From NCBI GenBank assembly GCA_051208035.1, contig JBPJFZ010000020.1, positions 5,560 to 69,559 of the forward strand: a stretch of 64,000 bases of DNA, written 5' to 3'. The position numbers and the translations under genes were made by a program. The DNA is from JACKOB01 sp024234575. Lineage in GTDB: Bacteria > Pseudomonadota > Gammaproteobacteria > Pseudomonadales > Oleiphilaceae. The notes under the pieces are model-generated. The model had not been told where the DNA came from, ran no database searches, and saw only the letters and a program-made list of their open reading frames with translations. This document shows, piece by piece, positions 1-8,554 of this stretch (positions are counted from its first letter, which is position 1; every line of letters starts with the position of its first letter).

Positions 1-570
1 ACGGTAACCCTGCCGCGCTTCGATAAAGCCACTGATGATGTGCTTGCAACAGCACTCTGGCCCACGGTTAACGGCCCTTTTGATATTATTCTGTTCGAAG
101 GCTGGTGCGTTGGCACCCAACCTCAACCCGACCTGGCACTTATCCCGCCGGTGAACGCGCTGGAAGAGCAGGAGGACCAGCAAGGCGCCTGGCGTGACTA
201 TGTTAATCAACAACTTAGAATCTACTACCCGGCGTGGTTTGATCTGCTTGATCAAATGGTATTTTTGCGCACACCGGGGTTCGAACAAGTGCATCGCTGG
301 CGCGCGTTACAGGAAGAAAAGCTGCGCCAATCGTTACTGGCTGCCGGTACCCCCATCCCAGACACCCTGATGAACACAGAGTCTATCGCCAGATTTGTTG
401 CGCATAATCAGCGACTAACACAATGGAATCTGCAAACATTGCCGAATACCTCAAATGTGGTATTAGACTTGCAAGAAGACCATCAAATAACGCGCTGCGA
501 CATTAGCAAAGGGCGGGACAGTCGCCGGTTGGAAAAAACAGCTCGCAGGCGCTGCGCCAGTCCATCTTAA
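1..570 (+). CDS. D-glycerate 3-kinase-like kinase, 5' end cut by window edge
   Basis: The reading frame is open from base 1 and starts TVTLPRFDKATDD, so the N-terminal half with the P-loop lies outside the window. The visible part carries family-typical stretches: LPRFDKA, an FEGWCVG motif about 35 residues on, a WR.LQE.KL segment and a final ARFVAHNQRLT segment. This matches the plant-type glycerate 3-kinase group, which phosphorylates D-glycerate to 3-phosphoglycerate in the cytoplasm. It lies 32 bases before a HAD phosphatase and belongs to the glucosylglycerate module, where it could rescue glycerate released by the phosphorylase. Oddity: about 25 Arg-rich residues follow the point where relatives normally stop (near EDHQIT), so a small frameshift or read-through is possible. 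The family call is reasonable; the substrate is inferred from context. Confidence 0.75.
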   Translation, partial: TVTLPRFDKATDDVLATALWPTVNGPFDIILFEGWCVGTQPQPDLALIPPVNALEEQEDQQGAWRDYVNQQLRIYYPAWFDLLDQMVFLRTPGFEQVHRWRALQEEKLRQSLLAAGTPIPDTLMNTESIARFVAHNQRLTQWNLQTLPNTSNVVLDLQEDHQITRCDISKGRDSRRLEKTARRRCASPS

Positions 571-602
571 AGTCGGCCGCATTAGGGTCCGGGAGATGAT
601 TA

Positions 603-1508
603 ATGCCTGACAGAACCGAAAAACTGCTCATATTTACTGATCTCGATGGCACTCTGCTCGATCACTTTTCCTACGATTATACAGAAGCGTTGCCTGCCAT
701 CGCACAGCTTGAGCAAAGGCATATCCCCTGGATTATCAACAGTAGTAAAACATTTGCCGAAATTATCGAATTACGCCAGACACTCGGTAATCAACACCCA
801 TTTATTGCAGAAAATGGGGCGGTCATTTATATCCCCCGCAAACTCTATCAGTGCTGGAATGGCCTCGGTTTAATGCAAGCCCTGAAGACACAGGCCGATG
901 AGGCATATCCGGCATGGCATAAAATCATCCTCGGCAAAACCTGCGGGCAGATGCGGCCTTTTCTGGACATGGCAAAAAAACAGTTTCAGTTCGAGTGTTT
1001 AACAGAGCTACCCGATAGCGATGTCATGAAGCTGACCGGCTTGTTGCCAGCGCAAGCGCAAAAGGCGAAAAACCGACAGTTTAGTGAGCCGTTAGTGTGG
1101 CATGACAACGATGATGCACTGGCTGCGCTGACCACTCAGGCCCATGCCGCCTCATTAAAAGTACAGCGGGGTGGCCGCTTTGTACACCTGATGGGGCAAG
1201 CAGACAAGGGCGTCGCACTGGCAACCTTGTGCGCGCTATATCAACAGCAGGCACCCCAAACCAAGCTTACCAGCGTTGCTCTCGGTGATGGTGAAAACGA
1301 TGTGCCGATGCTGTTAAAAGCCAACATTGCCGTCTTTATTACCTCGCCTGTGCATCCAACACCTGCCTACCCAAGCAAATTTGCGCCTGCGCAAAAAACG
1401 ATGATTAGCCCCCATCATGGGCCAAGGGGTTGGAATAGTGCAGTGCTTGAAATTCTCAGCCAACAGCAATCGCCATCTAACCAAGCGAACTTGCAATATA
1501 ACGCTTAA
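603..1508 (+). CDS. HAD phosphatase, mannosyl/glucosyl-3-phosphoglycerate phosphatase family
   Basis: A 301-residue HAD hydrolase of the Cof/MPGP branch. Motif I is DLDGT with nucleophile and acid/base at Asp13 and Asp15, an NSSKT motif follows near residue 46, and the metal-binding motif GDGEND lies at residues 228-233. Family members remove the phosphate from mannosyl- or glucosyl-3-phosphoglycerate. Next to a glucosyl-3-phosphoglycerate synthase the likely product is glucosylglycerate, a compatible solute. The start has GGAG about 9 bases upstream. The gene lies 24 bases before the synthase, in what looks like one operon. Mannosyl versus glucosyl specificity cannot be decided from sequence; I favour glucosyl because of the neighbours. 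Confidence 0.8.
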   Translation: MPDRTEKLLIFTDLDGTLLDHFSYDYTEALPAIAQLEQRHIPWIINSSKTFAEIIELRQTLGNQHPFIAENGAVIYIPRKLYQCWNGLGLMQALKTQADEAYPAWHKIILGKTCGQMRPFLDMAKKQFQFECLTELPDSDVMKLTGLLPAQAQKAKNRQFSEPLVWHDNDDALAALTTQAHAASLKVQRGGRFVHLMGQADKGVALATLCALYQQQAPQTKLTSVALGDGENDVPMLLKANIAVFITSPVHPTPAYPSKFAPAQKTMISPHHGPRGWNSAVLEILSQQQSPSNQANLQYNA

Positions 1509-1532
1509 CAACCAATAAACGGAGCCTATCCG

Positions 1533-2759
1533 ATGGGAGACTTTTACCAAAACGGCATTATTACCACCCTTCATAATCTGTCCCGGAGACCATTAGAGGA
1601 CATGGAAGCAGAGCTGGTCGAATTCGCCAAGGTCAGACCGCTCGGACTGGTATTACCGTGCCTCTATTCCGAACTGCAAACCGCTGCGATGCCTAATATC
1701 ACCCAACAACTTTGCAAGGTGCCGTACCTTAGTGAAATTATTATCGGGCTCGACCGGGCAAGTGAAGCAGAGTACAGGGACGCGCTGGCCTTCTTCGCTC
1801 AACTACCACAACGCTATCGGGTGCTATGGAATGATGGCCCCCGGCTGCGCGCCATCGATGCCGAGCTTGCGCAGCAGAATCTGGCCCCAAAAGAGGCAGG
1901 TAAAGGTCGTAATGTCTGGTATTGCCTTGGCTATTCACTGGCCTCCAACCGAACCGAATCCGTTGCCTTGCATGATTGCGATATTGTCACCTACGACCGG
2001 GAACTATTAGCCAGATTAATCTACCCCGTGGCCAACCCCAGCTTTAACTACGAGTTCTGCAAAGGGTTTTACGCCCGCGTGGCCAACGGCAAGATTAATG
2101 GTCGGGTCAGCCGCTTGCTGGTAACGCCACTGTTACGTGCATTAAAGAAGGTGTTTGGTGCGCTGGATTATCTTGAGTACCTCGATAGCTATCGCTACCC
2201 ACTGGCGGGGGAGTTTTCATTCAGGAAGGATGTGATCAACGATATCCGTATACCAAGTGATTGGGGGCTGGAAATTGGCGTGCTGAGCGAAGTTAAGCGC
2301 AATTACGCCACCAATCGCCTGTGTCAGGTCGACATCGCTGATATCTACGATCATAAACACCAGAAGCTGTCAGCCGAAAACGAGAATGCCGGTCTGTCAA
2401 AAATGTCTATCGACATTACCAAAGCAATCTTCCGCAAATTGGCCACTAACGGCACCGTTTTCAGCCAGGAAACCTTTCGGACAATTAAGGCAACCTATTT
2501 TCGCGTGGCCCTCGACTTCGTAGAAACCTACCGCAATGATGCCGAAATTAACGGTCTTTCGTTAGACGTACATGAAGAAGAAAAAGCCGTTGAGTTGTTT
2601 GCCCAAAACATCATGAAAGCCGGTAACCACTTTCTCGAATACCCGATGGAGACACCTTTTATTCCGTGCTGGAACCGTGTAAGAAGCGCCATTCCCGACA
2701 TCATGACACGCATGTACAAAGCCGTTGATGACGACATGCAAGAGTTCGGCGCGTCCTAA
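1533..2759 (+). CDS. gpgS: Glucosyl-3-phosphoglycerate synthase, GT81 family
   Basis: A 408-residue soluble GT-A fold glycosyltransferase. The N-terminal third holds GLVLPCLYSEL and a nucleotide-sugar region ending in the metal-binding DxD triplet DCD at residues 148-150. Further on come the conserved stretches EFCKGFYAR and YPLAGEFSF and an acidic C-terminal half. This is the bacterial GpgS type, which transfers glucose from a nucleotide sugar (UDP- or GDP-glucose) to D-3-phosphoglycerate to give glucosyl-3-phosphoglycerate. The preceding gene encodes the matching phosphatase and the next a glucosylglycerate phosphorylase, so synthesis and breakdown are encoded together. Length and motif order fit the family. 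The donor nucleotide is not predicted. Confidence 0.85.
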   Translation: MGDFYQNGIITTLHNLSRRPLEDMEAELVEFAKVRPLGLVLPCLYSELQTAAMPNITQQLCKVPYLSEIIIGLDRASEAEYRDALAFFAQLPQRYRVLWNDGPRLRAIDAELAQQNLAPKEAGKGRNVWYCLGYSLASNRTESVALHDCDIVTYDRELLARLIYPVANPSFNYEFCKGFYARVANGKINGRVSRLLVTPLLRALKKVFGALDYLEYLDSYRYPLAGEFSFRKDVINDIRIPSDWGLEIGVLSEVKRNYATNRLCQVDIADIYDHKHQKLSAENENAGLSKMSIDITKAIFRKLATNGTVFSQETFRTIKATYFRVALDFVETYRNDAEINGLSLDVHEEEKAVELFAQNIMKAGNHFLEYPMETPFIPCWNRVRSAIPDIMTRMYKAVDDDMQEFGAS

Positions 2760-2791
2760 GTTTACTGCCCCCCTTCGTTAACGAGGTCAAG

Positions 2792-4528
2792 ATGAGCACT
2801 GCAAAACATTCATCACTTGAACACCGGCTTGCCGCACACTTGCACACGATCTATCCACACCTGGATGCGGCCGCATTGGCCAGCGAATGCCTGCTGACAA
2901 TGCATCTTGAAGAAGGGGCAGCAACACCCCCACCCCATCAAAACTTGTGGTCAGAGCAGGATATAATGGGCATCAGTTATGGTGACAGTATTCGCTGTGA
3001 AGGTGAGATGCCGTTGCAAACACTCACGGATTTTTTGAAAACCCACTTTAACGATAGTTTAACCACGCTCCACATACTGCCGTTTTTTCCCTACAGCTCG
3101 GACGATGGTTTTAGTGTGATGGACTACACCAACGTCAATGCTGCCCTCGGCGACTGGAACCATATATCCCGGCTGACACAGTCTTTTAAAGTGATGAGCG
3201 ATCTGGTTATTAATCACTGCTCCAGCCGCAGCCTGTGGTTTGATAACTTTCGGCACAATATTGAACCCGGCGCCAGCTATTTTCGTTGTGTACCTGCAGA
3301 CACAGATACCAGCATGGTGGTCCGGCCAAGAACATCGCCTTTACTGCGCGAAGTGCAAACAAATAACGGTATAAAGTATGTCTGGTGCACATTCAGTCAC
3401 GATCAGGTCGACCTGAACTTCGAAAGCCCTGCCGTGCTGTTCGAGTTCCTGCGTATTATCAAGCTCTACCTGGACAAAGGGATTCGCTGGTTTCGTCTCG
3501 ATGCCGTTGCCTTTCTGTGGAAGATACCGGGCACAAACTGCATCAACCTGCCCCAAACCCACGAAGTCATCCGCTTGTTACGCCTGTTGATAGAACACTA
3601 CGCGCCAGATGCCGTCATCATCACCGAAACCAATATACCCAATCATGAAAACCTTACCTATTTTGGTAATGCCAATGAAGCCCACCTGATTTACAACTTC
3701 TCATTGCCACCACTGCTGATCAATACATTGATCACAGGTGACTGCACGCACCTTAAAAACTGGCTGATGACAATGCCACCGGCACAAAACGGCACAACTT
3801 ATCTTAATTTTATTGCGTCTCATGATGGCGTGGGATTAAGACCCACCGAAGGATTATTAAGTGACTGGGAGCTCAACACTCTAATCACCACCATGCAGCG
3901 CTTTGGCGGTAAAATCAGCTCGCGTTCCGGCCCTGATGGCGCCCCCAAGCCTTATGAAATGAATATCAGTTTATGGAGCGCTCTTAGCGGCAGTGTTCGT
4001 GTTGGGCCAGACAGCTGGCACTTTGCCCGTTATATCTGCGCGCACACCATCATGCTGGCACTAGAAGGCATTCCGGCATTTTATATTCACAGCCTCATTG
4101 CCACCGAAAACGATTACGAGCGAATCGAACACACAGGGCATTTTCGCTCAATTAACCGGCATGTCTGGGACAAAAACCTGCTGGAAGATGCCCTCGCCAG
4201 CGATACGCACCACAGTCGGGTTGCCAGCCGGCTAAAAGAGCTTATCCATATCAGACGCCAGCAAAGTGCCTTTCACCCCAACGCTACCCAATACGTCCTG
4301 CACCTTGGTGAGGGAGTTTTTGCTTTCTGGCGGCAAAGTCTTGATGGCAAACAAAGCATTTTCGCACTGCACAATATCAGCGATCAGGCGCAATGCATCA
4401 ACATGGCAGAATTAAACCTGCTGTCGACCGATACCTGGACAGATCTTATTTCAGGCACTGCGTTTCACGATCACCATTGCACCCTCACCCTGACGCCATA
4501 CCAATGCCTATGGCTTGCTAACTGCTAA
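2792..4528 (+). CDS. Glucosylglycerate phosphorylase-like GH13 enzyme (sucrose phosphorylase family)
   Basis: A 578-residue GH13 (subfamily 18 type) alpha-glucan-active enzyme without a signal peptide. The N-terminal PFFPYSSDDGFSVMDY block is typical of sucrose-phosphorylase relatives. The likely nucleophile is Asp237 in RLDAV, the acid/base Glu279 in ITETN, and the transition-state stabilising pair is His344-Asp345 in SHDG. Enzymes of this subfamily phosphorolyse sucrose, sucrose-6-phosphate or glucosylglycerate. Beside gpgS and a glycerate kinase the likely reaction is glucosylglycerate plus phosphate to glucose-1-phosphate plus glycerate. It starts 32 bases after gpgS, with GAGG upstream of the ATG. 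The fold is certain; the substrate is inferred from context. Confidence 0.8.
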   Translation: MSTAKHSSLEHRLAAHLHTIYPHLDAAALASECLLTMHLEEGAATPPPHQNLWSEQDIMGISYGDSIRCEGEMPLQTLTDFLKTHFNDSLTTLHILPFFPYSSDDGFSVMDYTNVNAALGDWNHISRLTQSFKVMSDLVINHCSSRSLWFDNFRHNIEPGASYFRCVPADTDTSMVVRPRTSPLLREVQTNNGIKYVWCTFSHDQVDLNFESPAVLFEFLRIIKLYLDKGIRWFRLDAVAFLWKIPGTNCINLPQTHEVIRLLRLLIEHYAPDAVIITETNIPNHENLTYFGNANEAHLIYNFSLPPLLINTLITGDCTHLKNWLMTMPPAQNGTTYLNFIASHDGVGLRPTEGLLSDWELNTLITTMQRFGGKISSRSGPDGAPKPYEMNISLWSALSGSVRVGPDSWHFARYICAHTIMLALEGIPAFYIHSLIATENDYERIEHTGHFRSINRHVWDKNLLEDALASDTHHSRVASRLKELIHIRRQQSAFHPNATQYVLHLGEGVFAFWRQSLDGKQSIFALHNISDQAQCINMAELNLLSTDTWTDLISGTAFHDHHCTLTLTPYQCLWLANC

Positions 4529-4650
4529 CCGGGCAAATCATCTAATGCGCCCACAGATAAGGGTAAGTGTGAGTGGGTAACCGATTTTCGTGCAATTTAT
4601 CAGGTATACTCCGGTACTTTCTTTCTCCCATTGTGCTTTGTTCGCCAAGA

Positions 4651-5787
4651 ATGAGGTCAGGTAACCGTGACTTAGTGACTATAACTTCCGCCGAACAACT
4701 AAAAACAAAAAAGAACTCGCTGATCGCCAACTACGCGAAACCCGACAACAAAACAGCAACAATGCAACTGATTAATACTTTGGGCCCGTTTTTTCTCCTG
4801 TGGTACCTGGCCCTCCTGTCACTTGATGTTTCCTGGTGGCTGACAGGCGGCTGTATTGCGCTGCTCATATTGTTTTTATTACGTATTTTTACCCTGATGC
4901 ATGATGCCGGCCACAATAGCCTGTTTGCATCAACCCCCATGAATAAACTCAGCGGCTTTATACTTGGCGTGCTCTGTGGCATGCCCCAATACGTGTGGTC
5001 GCAGAACCACAACTATCACCACACGACAAACGGCAACTGGAGCAAGTACCGCGGGCCGCTAAGTACCCTTTCCATCACAGAATTCGCAGCGCTCTCCGAA
5101 CAACAAAAGCGTTCTTATGTCACACTGCGCAAGTTTTTTAACGCACCTTTGGGGGGGTTTATGTATCTGATATTTAACCCCCGTGTTAACTGGCTGAAGG
5201 GCTGCATCAGGTTGATAAAGTTCATTCTGGCAATGAAAAAGCTCGCGCCAGAAAAAACAATAAAGGAAATCGCCGCACTGCATGACTCGAAAGTCTGGAA
5301 AGATCACAAAGAGTTTTGGCACATGACTGCCAACAACCTCTTATTGCTGAGCATCTGGGTTCTGATGTCCTGGTGGATTGGGTCACTGGCCTTTTTTGCC
5401 ATCTATTTGTCCAGTGTATCGTTGGCCGGTGCCGGCGGCATTATTTTGTTTACCGTACAACACAACTTTAAACATGCCTATGCGGCCGACAACGAGCACT
5501 GGGATTACCATCAGGCAGCCTTGCATGGCACCAGCTACCTGAAACTTCCCAAACTCCTGCACTGGTTCACCGCCGATATCGGCTACCACCATATTCATCA
5601 CTTGTCAGCGCGCATTCCTAATTACCAGTTAAAGCAATGCCATGTTGCAAACAGACATCTTTTTACCTGCGTTCCACGACTGAAACTCTCTGGAATACCA
5701 CAAGCGTTTGACTACATTCTTTGGGACAATAAAAAGCTCAGGATTATCTCTGTGGCCGAGTTTTACACACTGTATCCGGCAAGATAA
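4651..5787 (+). CDS. Membrane fatty-acid desaturase
   Basis: An integral-membrane acyl desaturase. The three histidine boxes that hold the di-iron centre are visible: HDAGH (residues 84-88 from this start), HNYHH (120-124) and HHIHH followed by LSARIPNY (313-317). Hydrophobic segments lie around residues 40-80 and 230-270. The third box followed by a conserved IPNY resembles acyl-lipid omega-6/omega-3-type desaturases. The likely role is to introduce a double bond into membrane acyl chains, for example in cold adaptation. The frame extends upstream to a GTG at 4573, and a GTG at 4675 is also possible. None of the starts has a strong ribosome binding site, so the start is uncertain. It is converging with the kinase gene that follows and is not in an obvious operon. 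Confidence 0.85.
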   Translation: MRSGNRDLVTITSAEQLKTKKNSLIANYAKPDNKTATMQLINTLGPFFLLWYLALLSLDVSWWLTGGCIALLILFLLRIFTLMHDAGHNSLFASTPMNKLSGFILGVLCGMPQYVWSQNHNYHHTTNGNWSKYRGPLSTLSITEFAALSEQQKRSYVTLRKFFNAPLGGFMYLIFNPRVNWLKGCIRLIKFILAMKKLAPEKTIKEIAALHDSKVWKDHKEFWHMTANNLLLLSIWVLMSWWIGSLAFFAIYLSSVSLAGAGGIILFTVQHNFKHAYAADNEHWDYHQAALHGTSYLKLPKLLHWFTADIGYHHIHHLSARIPNYQLKQCHVANRHLFTCVPRLKLSGIPQAFDYILWDNKKLRIISVAEFYTLYPAR

Positions 5788-5804
5788 CAGAGGCTAAAGG
5801 CAGC

Positions 5805-7172
5805 TCATGAAGTGCTTCTGGTATCTACAGGTATGGACAGTGTAAAAGTGCAACCCTTGTCAGCATTATTCTCTGCCGACAAACTGCCCCCCATAAACAC
5901 AGCATAGTTGTAACTGGTAGCTAACCCCAGCCCTATACCTTCGTAGGCCCGCGTCGAAGACATATCTTGCTGGGTAAACACGTCAAACATGCTACCTATA
6001 TTTTTATCACTGATGCCTATACCCTCATCAATGACACGACTGATCAAACGCTTTTCCCCTTGCACATCATTAATAAAGGCGCTAACCACAACGCGGCCAT
6101 TTTTAGTAAATTTAAGCGCATTATCTATCAGGTTATAAAGTATCTTTTGCACCTTGGCCGCATCCGATTCGACACTGAGGTTCGCGATGGCATCTATTTC
6201 AAATACCAGCGAATTCTGATTAGTCTCTTTCTTGTTGACGAATTCACTTTCTAACGATTTGAACACATCTGCCAACACAAACCAGCTTCGCGTTAGGGTT
6301 ATTCTTTGCGAAAACAATTCGGTAAACTCAAGCAGATCATCAATTTTTCGCACCAGCTCACCGGTCGACTGACGAATATGCTCAACACAAAGCTGGCCTT
6401 TTTCTGTTAACTCCTGCCTGGCTAAAATCTGGTTAAACCCCACAATACCGTTTAACGGTGTTTTTAATTCATGACTGATGGTCGCCAAAAACTGCGCTTT
6501 CGCCTCGCTTGCCTCCCGCGCTCTGGTTTCAGCAATCTCACGTCGCTTGATTTCATCTTCGAGTGTTAACGCATGATCTATCACCTGGCTTTCTGACTCC
6601 TCTGTCGTGCGCAATAAGCTGTTAAAGCAAATGTAGACCGCCACAATGGCCATAAATACGAATAACCCAGCCAGATAGGGCATGGTGTCGGGAGGAGTGA
6701 TATTACCCGGATGCAATTGTTTGAGAGTAAGCAGCAACGACACCGCGACGAGGCATAGCATGTACAGACAGCTTACTATCGCTTCACGCCGCCCCAATAA
6801 TAACGATGTCATTACCGGCACTGCTGGCAACACCGCCACACTATAGAAAAGAACCCCGCCATTGGTAATAAAGCCGCTGGTTACAATTAAGTGAAGCACC
6901 ACCACGGTGACATAAGTCGGCCATACGATGCGTTTTTTACAGCGGTACAGTGACACTGCACAAATAATAATGATCGCCAACACCACACTGTTGATGATCT
7001 GTCGCACCAATACACCTTGCCAAAATGCAACCAGCGTAACTAAAGTCACCAAGCACACCAATACCCCCAGAACAATCAGGGTGTAGCGACGCCTTTTCGC
7101 TTCATAGATCTCACGTAACGCTTGCCGCCCACGGGTATCTATTGATGCAGAGGACTGGTGCAGTATGCTCAT
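5805..7172 (-). CDS. Membrane sensor histidine kinase without receiver domain
   Basis: A 455-residue histidine kinase. Residues about 31-185 form a string of hydrophobic segments (five to six likely membrane helices). A short coiled coil (about 190-225) leads to the HisKA domain with phospho-acceptor His234 in the H-box SHELKTPLNG. The HATPase domain shows the N-box NLIDNALKF, G1 DEGIGI and G2 GIGLGLATS. There is no periplasmic sensor domain of note and no receiver domain, and no response regulator gene is adjacent, so this is an orphan kinase whose partner must lie elsewhere. It converges with the desaturase, 17 bases apart. The signal is unknown; membrane-embedded sensing is an inference from topology. 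Confidence 0.88.
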   Translation of the reverse strand: MSILHQSSASIDTRGRQALREIYEAKRRRYTLIVLGVLVCLVTLVTLVAFWQGVLVRQIINSVVLAIIIICAVSLYRCKKRIVWPTYVTVVVLHLIVTSGFITNGGVLFYSVAVLPAVPVMTSLLLGRREAIVSCLYMLCLVAVSLLLTLKQLHPGNITPPDTMPYLAGLFVFMAIVAVYICFNSLLRTTEESESQVIDHALTLEDEIKRREIAETRAREASEAKAQFLATISHELKTPLNGIVGFNQILARQELTEKGQLCVEHIRQSTGELVRKIDDLLEFTELFSQRITLTRSWFVLADVFKSLESEFVNKKETNQNSLVFEIDAIANLSVESDAAKVQKILYNLIDNALKFTKNGRVVVSAFINDVQGEKRLISRVIDEGIGISDKNIGSMFDVFTQQDMSSTRAYEGIGLGLATSYNYAVFMGGSLSAENNADKGCTFTLSIPVDTRSTS

Positions 7173-7331
7173 AAATATGAGTGTAGTGAAAGAACCGGGA
7201 TTACGCCCAATTCAGCAGCATTTGTGCGCCACTTAAAAAGGCCAGGCTATCCATAACGAAACGGTAACTTCTCAGGTGTGACAGGCAAGACTATGATTGG
7301 GCATTAGCCGCTGCAAAACACGCTCTCGAAT

Positions 7332-8237
7332 ATGCCTGAGAACAACGAATCAATCAGTATCGAGAACCTCGAAACAGAACTTCGCACCATCGCCGCCGAT
7401 CACTTCCTTGCGGCACATACGCGCGTACCCGACGTTTACCGGCAGCACTTCTCTTCTGCAAACGCCATAATCAAGAGGCACTGGGAAAACCGGCGAGACA
7501 TCCCGCAGGATATTCTCAGCATGCCGAAAACAGCTTTTCGATTCGTTAAAAATACGATAAGAAAAGTAAACACCAGCGTTGCACCAACACCACCAAAGCT
7601 ATCCGGAAAAGAACAAGCGCTGCTTACACTGATTCAGGGGCAACTGCTGCAATTAGAACAACTCACAGATACCTTGCTGCAAAAAACCAGAACTTACTCT
7701 GCAGATATCGTGACGCTTGAAGCACTCGCTGCCAAACCATTAAATAAAGTGGAACAAGAGGCCATTAACGAGTTCCTCACCCATAAAATACAAAGCTTTA
7801 CTCTGCCGCGAGATGGTAGCCGTGACCTGTTACTTTTTTTAACCATCGGTATGCTGGGTAAAGGCCTCAGCCAAAAAGTCGTATTTGGCAGCTCAATAGC
7901 CACAGGCACAGCCTTGGCGCAAAGCCTCTATCTGTCTCAACAAAGCTGGTGGAGTGCGGCATGGCTGCACTGGGCGGGCTCACCTGCCTGGGTTACCGCC
8001 GCCGGTGCCACGGGTGGTGTCGCACTGACACTATTACTGGCACCAATAATATCGCCAGTAGCCGAGATGATGGTGAACCGATTGCGGGGTGAAAAACATC
8101 TGCACAAGCTCATCGAGCAAGTTGAAACCAACCTGCTGGATCATCGTCCAGATCGTCTTGATATCGCAGGCCTGTTTGCCAGTTATGCGCAATTAGCACC
8201 AGACCTTGTACAAGTACTGAGAAATCTGAGGGGCTAA
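7332..8237 (+). CDS. Unknown protein with C-terminal membrane segments
   Basis: A 301-residue protein I could not assign with confidence. Residues 1-100 are charged and partly helical, with a conserved-looking stretch around HWENRRDIPQDIL followed by a basic region. Residues about 165-190 and 215-240 are hydrophobic and glycine/alanine-rich and could form two membrane helices around a WWSAAW turn. The C-terminus has a leucine-rich helix. The gene diverges from the sensor kinase gene, with about 160 bases between the starts. A similar plan (soluble head, WENRxxIP motif, late hydrophobic pair) occurs in uncharacterised proteobacterial DUF families, but I do not name one. Coding is supported by length and continuous codon structure. 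Confidence 0.7.
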   Translation: MPENNESISIENLETELRTIAADHFLAAHTRVPDVYRQHFSSANAIIKRHWENRRDIPQDILSMPKTAFRFVKNTIRKVNTSVAPTPPKLSGKEQALLTLIQGQLLQLEQLTDTLLQKTRTYSADIVTLEALAAKPLNKVEQEAINEFLTHKIQSFTLPRDGSRDLLLFLTIGMLGKGLSQKVVFGSSIATGTALAQSLYLSQQSWWSAAWLHWAGSPAWVTAAGATGGVALTLLLAPIISPVAEMMVNRLRGEKHLHKLIEQVETNLLDHRPDRLDIAGLFASYAQLAPDLVQVLRNLRG

Positions 8238-8278
8238 ACATGACATCAACAAAAATAATACCGGCTCATTTTGCATTC

Positions 8279-8294
8279 TTGACACATATGTCAA
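8279..8294. promoter_or_regulatory. Inverted repeat TTGACA-N4-TGTCAA, possible activator site
   Basis: Two perfect 6-base arms flank CATA. It lies about 210 bases upstream of the -24/-12 promoter that precedes the PEP-CTERM gene, a distance typical of sigma-54 enhancer sites. Its role as a binding site for a PrsR-like regulator is only an inference. Confidence 0.3.
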
Positions 8295-8504
8295 TTTTAT
8301 TTACAGCCCACCAGTGCGGTAAATTCAATTCAGTGCCTATTTAACAACCAAAGCTTGTAGACTTGCATCGCACAAAGATTGGACAAAAAATTATTGAGCA
8401 TTACGTCACACTTCAACACCCAGATGTCATGATTCTTTACACTTCGCAATTTCACCATTTCTAGCTGTCAGCTTATCTAACTGTTTTAAATGCCATTACA
8501 CCAC

Positions 8505-8521
8505 CTGGCATTATATTTGCT
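8505..8521 (+). promoter_or_regulatory. Sigma-54 (RpoN) promoter of the PEP-CTERM gene
   Basis: The sequence CTGGCA-N6-TTGCT has the -24 GG and -12 GC dinucleotides separated by exactly 10 bases, as sigma-54 requires. Transcription would start near 8531-8533, giving a short leader with TAGGAGA at 8541-8547 just before the ATG at 8555. PEP-CTERM genes of XrtA systems are known to be driven by RpoN with the PrsK/PrsR two-component pair, so the promoter type fits the product. Confidence 0.75.
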
Positions 8522-8554
8522 TTATTAGCCACATTGATTTTAGGAGAATTCAAG

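Larger units (their letters stand above)
8238..8554. other. Promoter-bearing intergenic region before the PEP-CTERM gene
   Basis: This 317-base gap contains no gene I can support. It holds a short inverted repeat near its left end, a long AT-rich middle part, and a sigma-54 type promoter near its right end (both listed separately). The distance between the inverted repeat and the promoter (about 215 bases) is in the range used by enhancer-binding activators. Confidence 0.6.
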
